The translations under genes were made by a program, and so were the position numbers. 64,000 bases of DNA from Sphaerosporella brunnea (lineage: Eukaryota > Ascomycota > Pezizomycetes > Pezizales > Pyronemataceae), in contig VXIS01000260.1 in assembly GCA_008704415.1 (NCBI GenBank), positions 1 to 64,000 of the forward strand, in the 5' to 3' direction. This document shows positions 34,331-44,503 of the stretch, piece by piece (position 1 is the first letter of the stretch; the number at the start of each line of letters is the position of its first letter). The notes beneath the pieces are model-generated. The model was not told where the DNA came from. It was given only the letters and a program-made list of their open reading frames with translations, and made no database searches.

Positions 34331-34903
34331 CTACTCCTTGACGACCTTGCGGCCCTTGCGCTCCAAGATCTTCTCGCGGTCCTTGTCGAGCTTCAGCTTG
34401 TTGATGACAACCTTGGAGGGGGCAATGCCGATCGGAACACTCTGGCCGTTGACTTTCTCGCGGGTCACGCGCTCAATGTGCACAACGAACTTGAGACGAT
34501 AGACTGAGGTGATCTTGCCCTCGCGACCCTTGTGGGTGCCGCGGGCAATGGTGACTTCGTCGTCCTTGCGGATGGGCATGGAGCGGACCTGTGATAGTTG
34601 TTTTTAACGGGGTATAGAAGAGAGAGTGGTAGAGAAAGAACGTACTCCGTACTTCTCACGCAGCTCCTTGGAGAGGGTAGCTGACATGAGCTTGCGGCGC
34701 ACCGATGAGGGCGCGGAGAAGTGCGCCTTACGCGACTTTCTGCGGGAAGACGAGATGCCTGGGATTGTCAGTATTTCCTGCCGCTCTCATCGCTTCTCCT
34801 CCTCCTCTTTCTGGAATCCCCGTCATCGCCGTTGTCCTCGGTTCTCGAATTGCAATTTTTGAACGGCTGGGCTTGAGATTAACGCACCGGTGTTGAGCTT
34901 CAT
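34331..34903 (-). CDS. rpl26: 60S ribosomal protein L26 (uL24), right copy
   Basis: Mirror of 8725-9297: three exons, 128 residues, identical product in the parts read. A single uL24 gene would be expected, so the second copy exists only because of the palindrome. The CACGTG box (35019-35024) is retained upstream. Confidence 0.95.
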
Positions 34904-35106
34904 GTTTTTTCCTTCTCTCGTGGTGCGCGGTAGGGAATGCGGAATGGCACAAAGTGTGGAGTGTAAAGTTGGTGACTGCGAGATGGCGCCAAGCCCACAC
35001 TGTGCCCGCACGGATGGTCACGTGGTTCAGACATGTGCAACCTCGTCACGGACCGGTCATACAACGGTTGTGAGAAATCAACATATCTAGCAAGTTCATC
35101 TACAAT

Positions 35107-35381
35107 GCCCGTCAAAAACTACTCGACCCACGCGGTTCATAATGCCCACGAGAAAACCAGTCGCGCGAAGAGAAGGCCGCGCCGAGCGGAATTGTCACAT
35201 CCTACCCCGGGCTTGCAAGTGCAGTAGGTATATGGGGTCGGCACCGTGGCGCTCTACGTATACAAAAGACAAAAGACGCCCGCCCTCCCGCTGGAACGGG
35301 CGTTCTCTTCGTGGCCTCAGGCTTCTAGATCTCTGCACGGTGTTCTTGTGTGGGTATTATGAACCGTAGTTTTTAACGGGC
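35107..35381. mobile_element. 275-bp MITE-like element (right copy)
   Basis: Mirror of 8247-8521, same length. Ends gcccgtcaaaaactac and, on the other strand, gcccgttaaaaactac. No internal coding. It lies about 200 bp upstream of the RPL26 start in both arms. Confidence 0.6.
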
Positions 35382-35834
35382 CTTTGCTCGATCCAATAAT
35401 CAAGGATCGTCACATACCTAGAGTAGGTCGACGGCAACAGGCAGCGGAGGGGACGGTGACGACAGATATCAAAGGGCGCGACAACCTGAGAGGTTGTTGC
35501 AATGGGCTTCTGGTAGGTGAATTCGGTGCTCGCGAGCACCAGATTCACGTCATCACAGTTACCCAACGGGGCCAATCAGAGGCTTTCCGTCCGTTCGTTT
35601 TGACTTTCAGGTAAACGAGCTTGAGAACGGGGATTGAACGGAGGTTAGCGTAGAGCTTCGGTAATAAGGCGCTCTGTGGAGAAGTCACTCAGCCTCATGG
35701 CAACCACATTGCCTCTACGGTATCAATATCATATCACATCACCCGTCCCAACTTCGTTCATATCTCTAGCAGAACACCACTTTGGATACACCATGCTTGC
35801 GTCTAAGTCTCTTCACGCAACTGAAATACAAGTC

Positions 35835-37436
35835 TCACGATCTGCTAGCCAATTTTCGGACGTATCTCACCCAGCCACACAACCCTCCGACCCATCTCCT
35901 ATGACTTCCAGGAGTCTCGAGCTCTCGCTCGATTCCAACCACATGTCTCTTCCACTGTAGCATCACATTCACCTGCCAGCTCACCACCCTCTCCTTTGAG
36001 GCAACAACCAAAGCATTTTCTCCGGGTCTGCTCCCTCTGGCAAACCTCATATCTGTGACATTTTCCTCGTTGCCCACGTACACACTCTCCAGACCCGGAC
36101 ATAGCCAGTCACAGCCACGGACGTAGCGACCCAAGCCCAGTTGGCCGACGCCGTATAGCCAGATCTCACCAAAGGGATCTCGTACTGCAATCAGCAGCTC
36201 GGGTTCAGAGGTGGAGATAGCAGCAGAGACGATACTGGAATCCTTTGTTATGTTTCTCTTGCAAGCAATAGGGGGTCCCAGCTGGCTAATTCCGTGTACT
36301 GTGTGTCTTTAACGACGACAAAGACCTGACTAGACAGGGCCCGGGCGGTTTATGGGCTCTTCGTCTAGTTGGAGGATTATCATCGGCGTCTGATTCTGGT
36401 TCCCAGAAATTCGAAGTTGCAGGATGAAACACTTTTTTGGCGGGGGCATCTACGGCCCGGTCGATGACACGTTGACAGTATCCTTTTTTGTTCCATTCAC
36501 AGGGTAAGATGAGCGTTTGTAAGTCCCCGAGAATATGGGGCTGGGGATGACACAGGTTTGCGAATTTGATGGTCGTTATTGGTGACCAGTAAGGTATGGG
36601 CGTCCATGATATCTTGGAGAACGGTCGAGGCGAGCAGGTAGTGTCATTTTGGTGGATCGTACAGATGCTTTCTTGAGTTACTAACCATGACCGCTGTGTT
36701 GGGGATATGAGGGAACTTACAAGACACACCCGGAGCCTAGAAGTCGAAAATGGTTTGTCTTCCAATCGATCGCCGCTGCGGTTATTGATTTTACTGGGCT
36801 GGTCCGTTTTTGGATATACCAGCGTACCACAGTTCGTGATCCGGATCTAACAACCGCCCTCTCCCCATGCAGCATCGGAAAGACAAATCCCATCTTTCCA
36901 TCCTCGCCATAGCCTTCGGCGGCATAGAACCGCCGCACCAGGGGTACCTTTGGTGGAACGTGGAGCCGGCAGACCGCCGATGGCCCCGCCACAGTTCTGG
37001 TACGAAACCTCCAGACTGTCTTCTTCTCTTCGAGATCCGAACCCACATACCGGAAGTATAAAGACCACTATTTGCGTCTTGCTGACCAAGGCGGAAAATG
37101 TCCCCCCATCCTCCGCCAACATCCACCTCCCCCCACCTCCATAACAGTTTTATATTCCTCAGCCATCCCGAGGCGACACTTCTCGTGGAAACTCAAGCAC
37201 TCGGTGAGGCAGCGGAACAACATTCTTCGAAGCTGGAATAGGGAGCTCGAGACATCGTCAAGTAGCGTGGGAGGCACCTTCCTAGCTTTCACGCTGGCAA
37301 TGCAATGTCGTCAAAGCGCTTGAAGAGCCCCCTTTGCGGCTCGCCAAGATGAACATACGCGCGAGCATACATGGTAGTCCATGGGGCCGAGGTAGCTGAA
37401 GATTTGGAGCAACAGTTCGGTAGGGACAACGCTCAT
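35835..37436 (-). pseudogene. F-box protein gene, likely degenerate (right copy)
   Basis: Mirror of 6192-7793, with the F-box start, the same in-frame TGA after codon 42 and the same later frame change. The defects are shared by both arms, so they predate the duplication or belong to the single genomic locus. Confidence 0.5.
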
Positions 37437-38350
37437 GATGGAGGGTTGGGAGAAGTACACTACACAGATGGGAGCTTGGGTTTATATACTGTTGCGTAGG
37501 GGAGGGGTCACATGCTTGGCGGTTGTGGTTGCTTTTGCGAGTTGTGGGCGGTGATGATTGGTTGGATTATAGAGTAGGGAGTCGTGGCTTCCCATGGTTT
37601 TATTACTCGCTACTGGTGAAAACCATCGCGGTCGGCCTGCAATTGGGCCGTGGTTGTCTGTACATATCTGGTTTGCCGCTGGATGATGCTTTCAGGACTG
37701 CATCTGCTAGCTGGGTGGGCCGATGAGTAACTCTGCCCACAGATGTTGTGTCTGGACAATGTCCTTCAGGGCGCTGAGCCTATGCCCGCAGTTAGTGCTG
37801 GGATAGTGAGGGCTTGGGTAAGTTACGTGGCCTCGGGTCACTGCGGTGGGGCGAGAAGAATGGGTGGTTAGATTCATAAGGTATGATTCGAGACTGGATG
37901 GGTATTCAGTGTCTCTTCACTGCCAGTAGAGTTGAAACATATATGCATATTATATGGCTGTCGAGGAGATTAATAGGACCATATCTCGCGAGAGAAGAGG
38001 TGACGGAGGGGTAATAGTACATACTTGCGAGAGAGGGAAATCCCTCCCTCATAATTTTTTAAAAAAGGGATATGCCACCAAAAAAACCCTACATAGCTCA
38101 TTCCGTAGTCGATACATACCGCAGTCTGCTCCGGTTCCTGGGTTCTGGGGTTGTATGGCTTTTCTTCTTGAGTTAATACAGTTGTGAAGGGAGAGTGAGG
38201 GTGTATGGTTGTGTTGCGGCCATCTACTACTACAGCAGGTTAGACTATTAATCTGGCCCTGCCATATGCATGACGAGACAATCGATTGACTTCGTCATGA
38301 CAGTTCCCTCGAGCCCCATGCCGTGGACGTAAGAGAATGTCGACGCAGGT
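37437..38350. other. Intergenic up to the right-arm-only segment
   Basis: Mirror of 5284-6191. The block 37735-37860 differs from its left counterpart (5760-5890) by roughly one change in seven bases, mostly small indels, while flanking sequence is almost identical. No gene is supported. Confidence 0.55.
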
Positions 38351-38802
38351 AGGAACCAGTTGATGTTGAGGGGTCACACATTGTTTTGTCACGATGTACC
38401 TACGACACCAGGTTTCTTTTGTTCTTTCTGGTGCCGTTTTTTCTTAAAAAAAATCTGTTCCTATATATAGCCGGAAGGCTTGAAGAATAAATAAATAAAC
38501 AAACAATGCAGCAGGATAGAGTGATATTCCATGATCAATACTTGTATGTGCTAGTACATCTGAACTATGCCGTTCCACGCTGTATCTAAAACGGGAATCA
38601 TCTGAGTGGATTTGAAGGGCGATGTGGGCACAGATTCCGCTGCGCAGATACGAACGGTATTTTGCGCATGCCTCTCACGTCTCGCCAGCACTGTAGATGA
38701 TTCTCTATGAGGCGGTGTCATTGTCTGGCGGGTGGATAGACACAACTGCAGCACTTCCGTCTGCTTTAAGACGCCCACCATGTCATCCTGCACTCACCGT
38801 AG

Positions 38803-40067
38803 GACGAGTGCGCATCGATCAAAGAGGCTCACCATCAAATCGAAAAAGACGACCGCACATTCAACCACGATCTTAATCGCCGAATCGAAGAAGGCCAGCT
38901 CAGATCCGAGGAAGAGTTTAATCGACGTGTTGGCGCCACGCTGGAGCAAAAATTGGCCCTGCTGGATGTCGCGCGTCGATCATCTTTGCTGATGCCAGCT
39001 GAAGGCGCACCGCAACTACTTCTGTTGTGCCACGAAAGTCTATGTTCCCGTTGTCTATAGGTGCGGAATTGCAAAACTTGCCTGTGCCTGCGGCTATATC
39101 GAGCCCATCGTGGGCTGTTGGAAGTTGCAGTGACGGGCCGTGGCTCACCAGAAGAACGTCCGAGAGCGTAAGGACGACTTGGATCATGAGCAACTGAAAG
39201 CGGATTCCGACAGTAACTCTTCTGTCAACTTGACATTTCAGCATTGGGCCTTCTAGTTTGCGTAATTCTGATACAATTTGTGGTCGATAGGGACTAACTT
39301 CTAACTTTTCTGACAGCGAGGATGACGACTCTGAGGCTGCGGATGCCGATACTTCTGCGAAACCTTCTGACAGCGAGAACAACTCCGATCCTGAACATAT
39401 GATTGACCCGATACATACGGAGCGTTTGAAGGAGGAGCTGCAGACTATGAAAACTTCTCTCACTGCGCTTGGGGCCGTCGTGATGGCTTTTGCAGAGAAT
39501 AACAACGCCTTGGCCACCGAGATGAGGACTACGAAGGCCTCCGTCAAATCTTTCACCCACAAGAACAACGGGCCTGCAGGTGCTCTTTGACGATCGCCTG
39601 GACATACCCCGACCGCGATCACTGCTATTCCGACGCTGACCAGGCTATCGAAGATCTCCCGCGGTTGAGCGGATAGACAGGACGGCCAACGAAGGATTTC
39701 TTCTCATGAAAAAGGTTCAAGCAGAGCAGAAGGTAATCAAACAGAAGCAGACAGACCCAGTGCTGAGCAGAAGGGGATTAAGACAAATCCCCATTTACGC
39801 AAGCAAACGCTGACATATTGTGTCTGCATAAAGCTCCTAGTCCAAGCGCTTGTCAACAAATCTTCTCCGCATCCCAATGTGGCTTCCTCTACTAATGTGG
39901 CTTCCTCTGATGAGGTTGTCATGTTGATCCTTGCTGCCGGCATTCTCACTGACAATACTGCATTCTGGGATGGTGCCGAGGGCTGGCAGGTTATGCGCCC
40001 GGTCCACACGGACCTGTTCTATCCTGCCGACCAACTAGCTGGCCAGCCGAGCAAACAAATAGTATAA
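38803..40067 (+). CDS. Unrecognised coiled-coil protein gene (exons incomplete)
   Basis: Several stretches read like exons of one gene. From 38803, just after an acceptor-like ccgtag, lies a charged helical segment (HHQIEKDDRTFNHDLNRRIE, then EEEFNRRVGATLEQKLALLD). From about 39313, after tctgacag, lies an acidic Ser-rich segment followed by a helical one (LKEELQTMKTSLTALGAVVM). A last segment ends at TAA 40067 (VVMLILAAGILTDNTAFWDG). The frames do not join without introns that I cannot place with certainty, and no start codon is assigned. No family is recognised. No second copy exists in the left arm. Confidence 0.4.
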
Positions 40068-40135
40068 CTCCAACGCCCTGTGATAGAGAATCGTACAAAT
40101 CCCCGAACAAAAAATGTCATCACAGAAGGTCACCT

Positions 40136-40387
40136 TTGCGAAATTTTGGGGCTGTTATATCCACAGCTTGTGCCCTCACCCCGGAAGAGTGGATCCAGGT
40201 CTTCTTAGAGACCCACCAAATGTTCCGCCAGTGGCTACTCAAAGAGTTAGCAGATAACGGAGGAAAAAAACCTGGGAAAATGGGAGGAACAAGGATGGAG
40301 GAGTTTCCCGCCGAATTGAGTGGTTGGCAAAGATGTTTGGCGATGGGGGCCGGTTGTGGTATGTGGAACTGCAAACTGGACGATTAG
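40136..40387 (+). CDS. Possible small hypothetical exon
   Basis: An open frame of 83 codons without its own ATG at the start, reading TPEEWIQVFLETHQMFRQWL and KPGKMGGTRMEEFPAEL. Composition is protein-like. It may be a 3' exon of the gene just upstream or a separate gene whose start is spliced on. Unrecognised. Confidence 0.3.
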   Translation: MRNFGAVISTACALTPEEWIQVFLETHQMFRQWLLKELADNGGKKPGKMGGTRMEEFPAELSGWQRCLAMGAGCGMWNCKLDD

Positions 40388-41434
40388 TCTCACTGAACAC
40401 TTGGGATAGACATGGTGAGAACAGGTAATTGATATGCAATAACGAGCTTTAGTACAAAGGGTGTGATTGAATTATTGGTAAGAATGAGTGTGAGACGTTC
40501 TGTTCCATTTTATCGTGTAGTGTCCACTAACTGCAGTCTCCATCAGCCCTTATCGGCGATATGCAGTTCCCAGTCGGGACGATAACATGCATGTATTAGA
40601 TACCGGATCTACTCGGCAATAAGGAGGTGCCGGCAATCTGGAAATCACACCAGGAGGGAAGGTATATTTTGTGCTGAGCTTGCAAGCTACAAGCTATCAT
40701 CTGGACCGCAAGCGGTGAAGAGCTGAGTGGAGACGGGTTGATGTAATGCACCGTGGAATCGCCAAGACGTCAAAAAATAAATTTCGGGCCGTCCAGATTG
40801 CCGGCACCTCCTTAGATCCGACACCGAGTATTCCAGAGCAAGTAAATACTCAGCAAATACCGTATTTACTCAGCAAATGCCTCGCGGCGGTCTCATCCTT
40901 GAGTCATCATGATCGTTCCACGAGCTCCACAAGTGCATTCCGTTTGCAAACAAGAAAAGTTTTCTCAGCTATAGATAGCCAATTCCACACCACCACCACC
41001 ACCACCACCACCCGAAACATCCAAGCTACCTGTCTAGGGCCTCAAAGTCGTGTTGTCGCGTGAGAGGGAGGGGCACAAGTTTTGCCCCTCCACCCGTTCC
41101 TTTCCTTAAGCATTGCGCCGCCACCTGGCCAGGTTGCGCGGCGTACATACATAACGGCTGGTGGTGTCTGTGCGCATGGGTGGGGTGTGGGAAAGAGCTT
41201 CACATAAAGCTCGCCTGCTCCCTCCGGCAGCACACGACACCAACCTCCTTGTCCACACCAGCATAACAACAACCACAGCTCCTGTATACCCCACAAGATG
41301 CCAACTGCACTCACGTAAATACTCGCGCTCACCTTTTTCCGTGTGTTTTCTCTCAGCCCACAAGCTAACATTCCTGAAACAACAGCTCGCGTGCCCTCCC
41401 GCTCCTCGCCGGGCTCGCCGGCGCCGCATTCACA
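40388..41434. other. Intergenic within right-arm-only segment
   Basis: No supported gene. It includes a CCA repeat (about 40987-41011) and a C-rich leader ahead of the ATG at 41435. Confidence 0.5.
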
Positions 41435-41522
41435 ATGTCAGTGTCCACCAAGATCCTATCCGTGACGAGCACGCAGAAATCACCAGCACCCAGCTTTGCC
41501 CTCGGCAGCCCCGAGCGAAGTG
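41435..41522 (+). CDS. Candidate first exon of an unrecognised gene
   Basis: ATG in good context (cacaATGtc) followed by MSVSTKILSVTSTQKSPAPS and FALGSPERS, then a strong donor (gtgagt). Downstream candidate exons around 42568-42790 (frame reading SQLEESSRAELRGDQLLLLL) and 43091-43260 (PPKTEATPPVKKKVTGRRSG) could belong to it, but the tRNA-Lys lies between them, so linkage is doubtful. Confidence 0.3.
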
Positions 41523-42199
41523 GTGAGTTCTCCTCCTACACCATACATGAGGTGGGCTGACTTGGCGTGAGGTGGCGGGATCTAACGGGGAGCGATGACT
41601 TTTTTTTTTCTCATGCATCTTGCTTTTTTGGGACTGTGATGGTTTTTTTTTTTTTATGCGTGACGAATATTGTTGCTATCTATTGGAGGGAGATTAATGA
41701 TTGATGTGGAAGGGAGGAGAAGCTGCTAGACACCTACTAGCAAGGTACATACCGAATGGAGCCAACGAGCTGTGATTTTTTTTTTTTGATCGTCGGTACC
41801 GGTGAGGGTTTCACCTAAAGTTCCCTTCATCCATCCCGCGAGCAGCTCCGTTCGGCCTTAGGGAGGGAGACAACATCCCTTCGGGCTCGCCCGGGTAGGG
41901 ATTGACGGAGACTTTTTGCGACGCACTTCCTGCAGATAGCTCAACGGATACGCCGAGACATCGTCGCGCGTACTGCGGTACGCTGATGGGCCGGCCTAGG
42001 CCCCGGGACTCCGCACCTCAGCCGGGCGGCCAATCTTCACACAAAGCACTCGGCTGCCGCATCCCTTGGCTCGCAAGCAGGGGCCAGTTCAGGCCTAGAT
42101 GACGTACGCTCTCGTCAACCTCTGGTGAAATTCAGCCAGCCACTTGTGTGCAATCCTTCACTTGTACTTGAAATATTCAAAAGAGCGGAGCGAGATCAG
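41523..42199. other. Region 5' of tRNA-Lys
   Basis: T runs at about 41601-41610, 41643-41655 and 41778-41788. No gene is supported. Confidence 0.5.
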
Positions 42200-42272
42200 G
42201 CCTCGCTAGCTCAATCGGTAGAGCGTGAGACTCTTAATCTCAAGGTTGCGGGTTCGACCCCCGCGTGGGGCT
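42200..42272 (+). tRNA. tRNA-Lys(CTT)
   Basis: A 73-nt cloverleaf without an intron. The acceptor stem gcctcgc pairs with gtggggc (one G-T and one T-G pair). The anticodon stem tgaga/tctca encloses the loop ctcttaa with anticodon CTT at 42233-42235, reading lysine AAG codons. The T loop is ggttcgaccc, the pol III B box. A T run follows (cttttctttt). Present only in the right arm. Confidence 0.93.
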
Positions 42273-43742
42273 TTTCTTTTGCTGCGAGTGATGGATGGTG
42301 GTGAGTTTAGAGTATTCTTTTGGCTGAACCGGTTCTTATCTAGCACGGTGGTGAACAGGGCTTCGCTTTCGCGCTGCTTTGGTTTATGCCGTCTATTTTT
42401 GCTCAGCAGCTGGACAAAAGACAAGTAGTAGTAGCTACCAGTTCGGATTGCAGAGCTTTGGATATTGCCCCTACCCTTACTTTGGGGTACATACGTGTGT
42501 TTTTTTTTTCTTCTTCTTCCGCTGGCCGGCCGTATGAGGAGCCAGAGTATGCGGTGCTTGGCTATGCAGATATGTCACCGCCGCCTCGCAACTCGAGGAG
42601 TCTTCCCGCGCGGAGCTGCGTGGGGACCAACTGCTGCTCCTGCTCCATCACGGTTCCACAACTACAACTACTCTTCTTCAAGTCGACGATCGCAGTATCT
42701 TCGACAAACTCCTCCCTCCTCCCTCCTCCCTCCTCCGCCTCATCCTCCTGCTTTGGTGCGCCATCATGGCCATCACGGAGGGGTGATATAGATGCTCTAT
42801 TGACAGGAAAGAGGAAGAAGTAAGTAAGTATGTAGTTACTTACCTCAGCAGGCCGGCCGTTTCTGAAAAAAAAAAGGTCAACATAGTGTGCTTGCTCTCT
42901 AGGCCAAAATCCATCACCGGTATAAGGGTTGGATGGTTCAATGAGGAAAAAAAACAAAAAACAAAAACAATTATTTTAAAACGCTTATATGCCGCACGCC
43001 GCCGCACAGCGGGCATCCGAACCTCCGGCGGCGACGGTAACCGCCAGGCACTAGCCATCTCCATCTCCATAGCATCGTCATTGTGGAGTCGTGCAACCCA
43101 ACTGTCGCCTCGCCTTGCCTCCAGCAAACCCCCCAAAAACAGAGGCGACGCCACCAGTGAAAAAAAAGGTAACGGGGAGACGTAGCGGCGGCGACGCGGA
43201 AGCAAGTCCAAAGCCCTACGCGTGGCAGAGATATGTCGCTGCGATAGCTGATGAATCACGAACCCCCCCCCCCCCCACAACACTCGGTAAGCATGCGATA
43301 TCACTCGTCTTCGCACCAACCAACCAACCAACTTTTTCACTCTTAGTTTATGCCCAATCCACCATTTGGGGGTGAGAGTCTGTCCCAGACATGCCCCCCC
43401 CCCCCCCTTCAGGGTACGCTTCCACCTACCTTACAAATTCTGCTGCTCGATGAAGTCCCATCGCCGGTTACCTGACTAAATCAAACGAAGGGCGGTGGCC
43501 GGTGGAGTTTGTACTTTGCTAGCCAGCAGCGATGAAATCTCCACGAGACGCCCGCGGCAAGGCCGTATTCATTGCTGGGCAACATATGTTCCAGTCCAGT
43601 GGTCAAGCGGCCAGCCCACTTGGCAGGTGGTGGTCTGCTTGTCGACTGGAACTTCTGCTCAGCGGAGACGGAGTGACCTAGAGTATCCTACATGCCCACT
43701 TGGGCCGGGACACATATGAAACGTGGCCATTGGATTGCGTTC
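42273..43742. other. Low-complexity end of right-arm-only segment
   Basis: Contains runs of 14 C (43263-43276 and 43394-43407), CTCC repeats (about 42715-42735) and short protein-like frames noted with the candidate exon at 41435. No complete gene is supported. Confidence 0.45.
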
Positions 43743-44170
43743 GAGCTTACTGCCATCGCGGGGTTCCCAAGGCGGCTGGAATAGTGTTGGGCAGATGAAG
43801 GCATAAAATAGACTTTCACAATGTTGTATACTAAACAAAAAAAAAAGCGTATCCGATATGATTTGCCGCTCAGACATCCAAAAGCGTTCCATCAACGTTT
43901 ATCTCGTTGGTCGTTTCGTTACAACGTGTATCCGATTCTTTCCTTCCTTCCTTCCTTCCCGTGCGAATTCCATCGCCCTCCTGTAGTAGTAGCCTTGGAA
44001 AAGTCGTCCGTCTGTCTATCCAACCGGGAGGCGCGGCTTCGACCCAACATCAGCACGCCGCCTCGTCGCAGCTCCCTCCCAGAGCACCTACCTGGCGGCC
44101 ACCGCCCTCATCCCAGCCGCCCCCCTGGCCCGCAGCATTTCCAACACCAACCCACAATCACGGCACAACC

Positions 44171-44503
44171 CTACCCCTTCAGCTCCACCTCCTCAGTAAC
44201 CGAGTTCCCAGCGGCATTAGTTCGTTTCAACAGCACCGTTTCCTTAAAGCCGACCTTTCTCGCGGCGCCCTCTTCGCCCAGCTCCAGAAACCTCGCCAGC
44301 AACTCCGCGCACCCGGCCACGGCCTCCAGCTGCTTCCGCGTCCGCCACGCGTCGTCCGCTGCCTCCCTGTTCTTCCACCGCAGCCGGTACACCTCCGTGC
44401 CGTCCGGATTTAGCCGCGAGGATACGATCTTCTCGGCTTCTGCCGCAGGTGCTGGGGCCGCGTGCTTTTTGGACGGCTTGCGTTTGTGCGATTTCTTGGC
44501 CAT
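44171..44503 (-). CDS. Small chromodomain-like protein (right copy)
   Basis: Mirror of 4502-4834, 110 residues, no difference seen. Here the frame stays open upstream as far as 44812 because one extra A shifts the leader. That extension is absent in the left arm and is low-complexity, so the ATG at 44503 is kept. Confidence 0.55.
   Translation of the reverse strand: MAKKSHKRKPSKKHAAPAPAAEAEKIVSSRLNPDGTEVYRLRWKNREAADDAWRTRKQLEAVAGCAELLARFLELGEEGAARKVGFKETVLLKRTNAAGNSVTEEVELKG

Larger units (their letters stand above)
38351..43742. other. 5.39-kb segment present only in the right arm
   Basis: In the left arm cagtaagctc is followed directly by acctgcgtcg (5283/5284). In the right arm (same orientation) these two strings are separated by about 5392 bases. 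No target-site duplication or inverted ends are visible at the borders. The segment carries a host-type tRNA-Lys and several coding-looking exons, so loss from the left arm is more likely than transposon insertion into the right arm. Confidence 0.85.
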
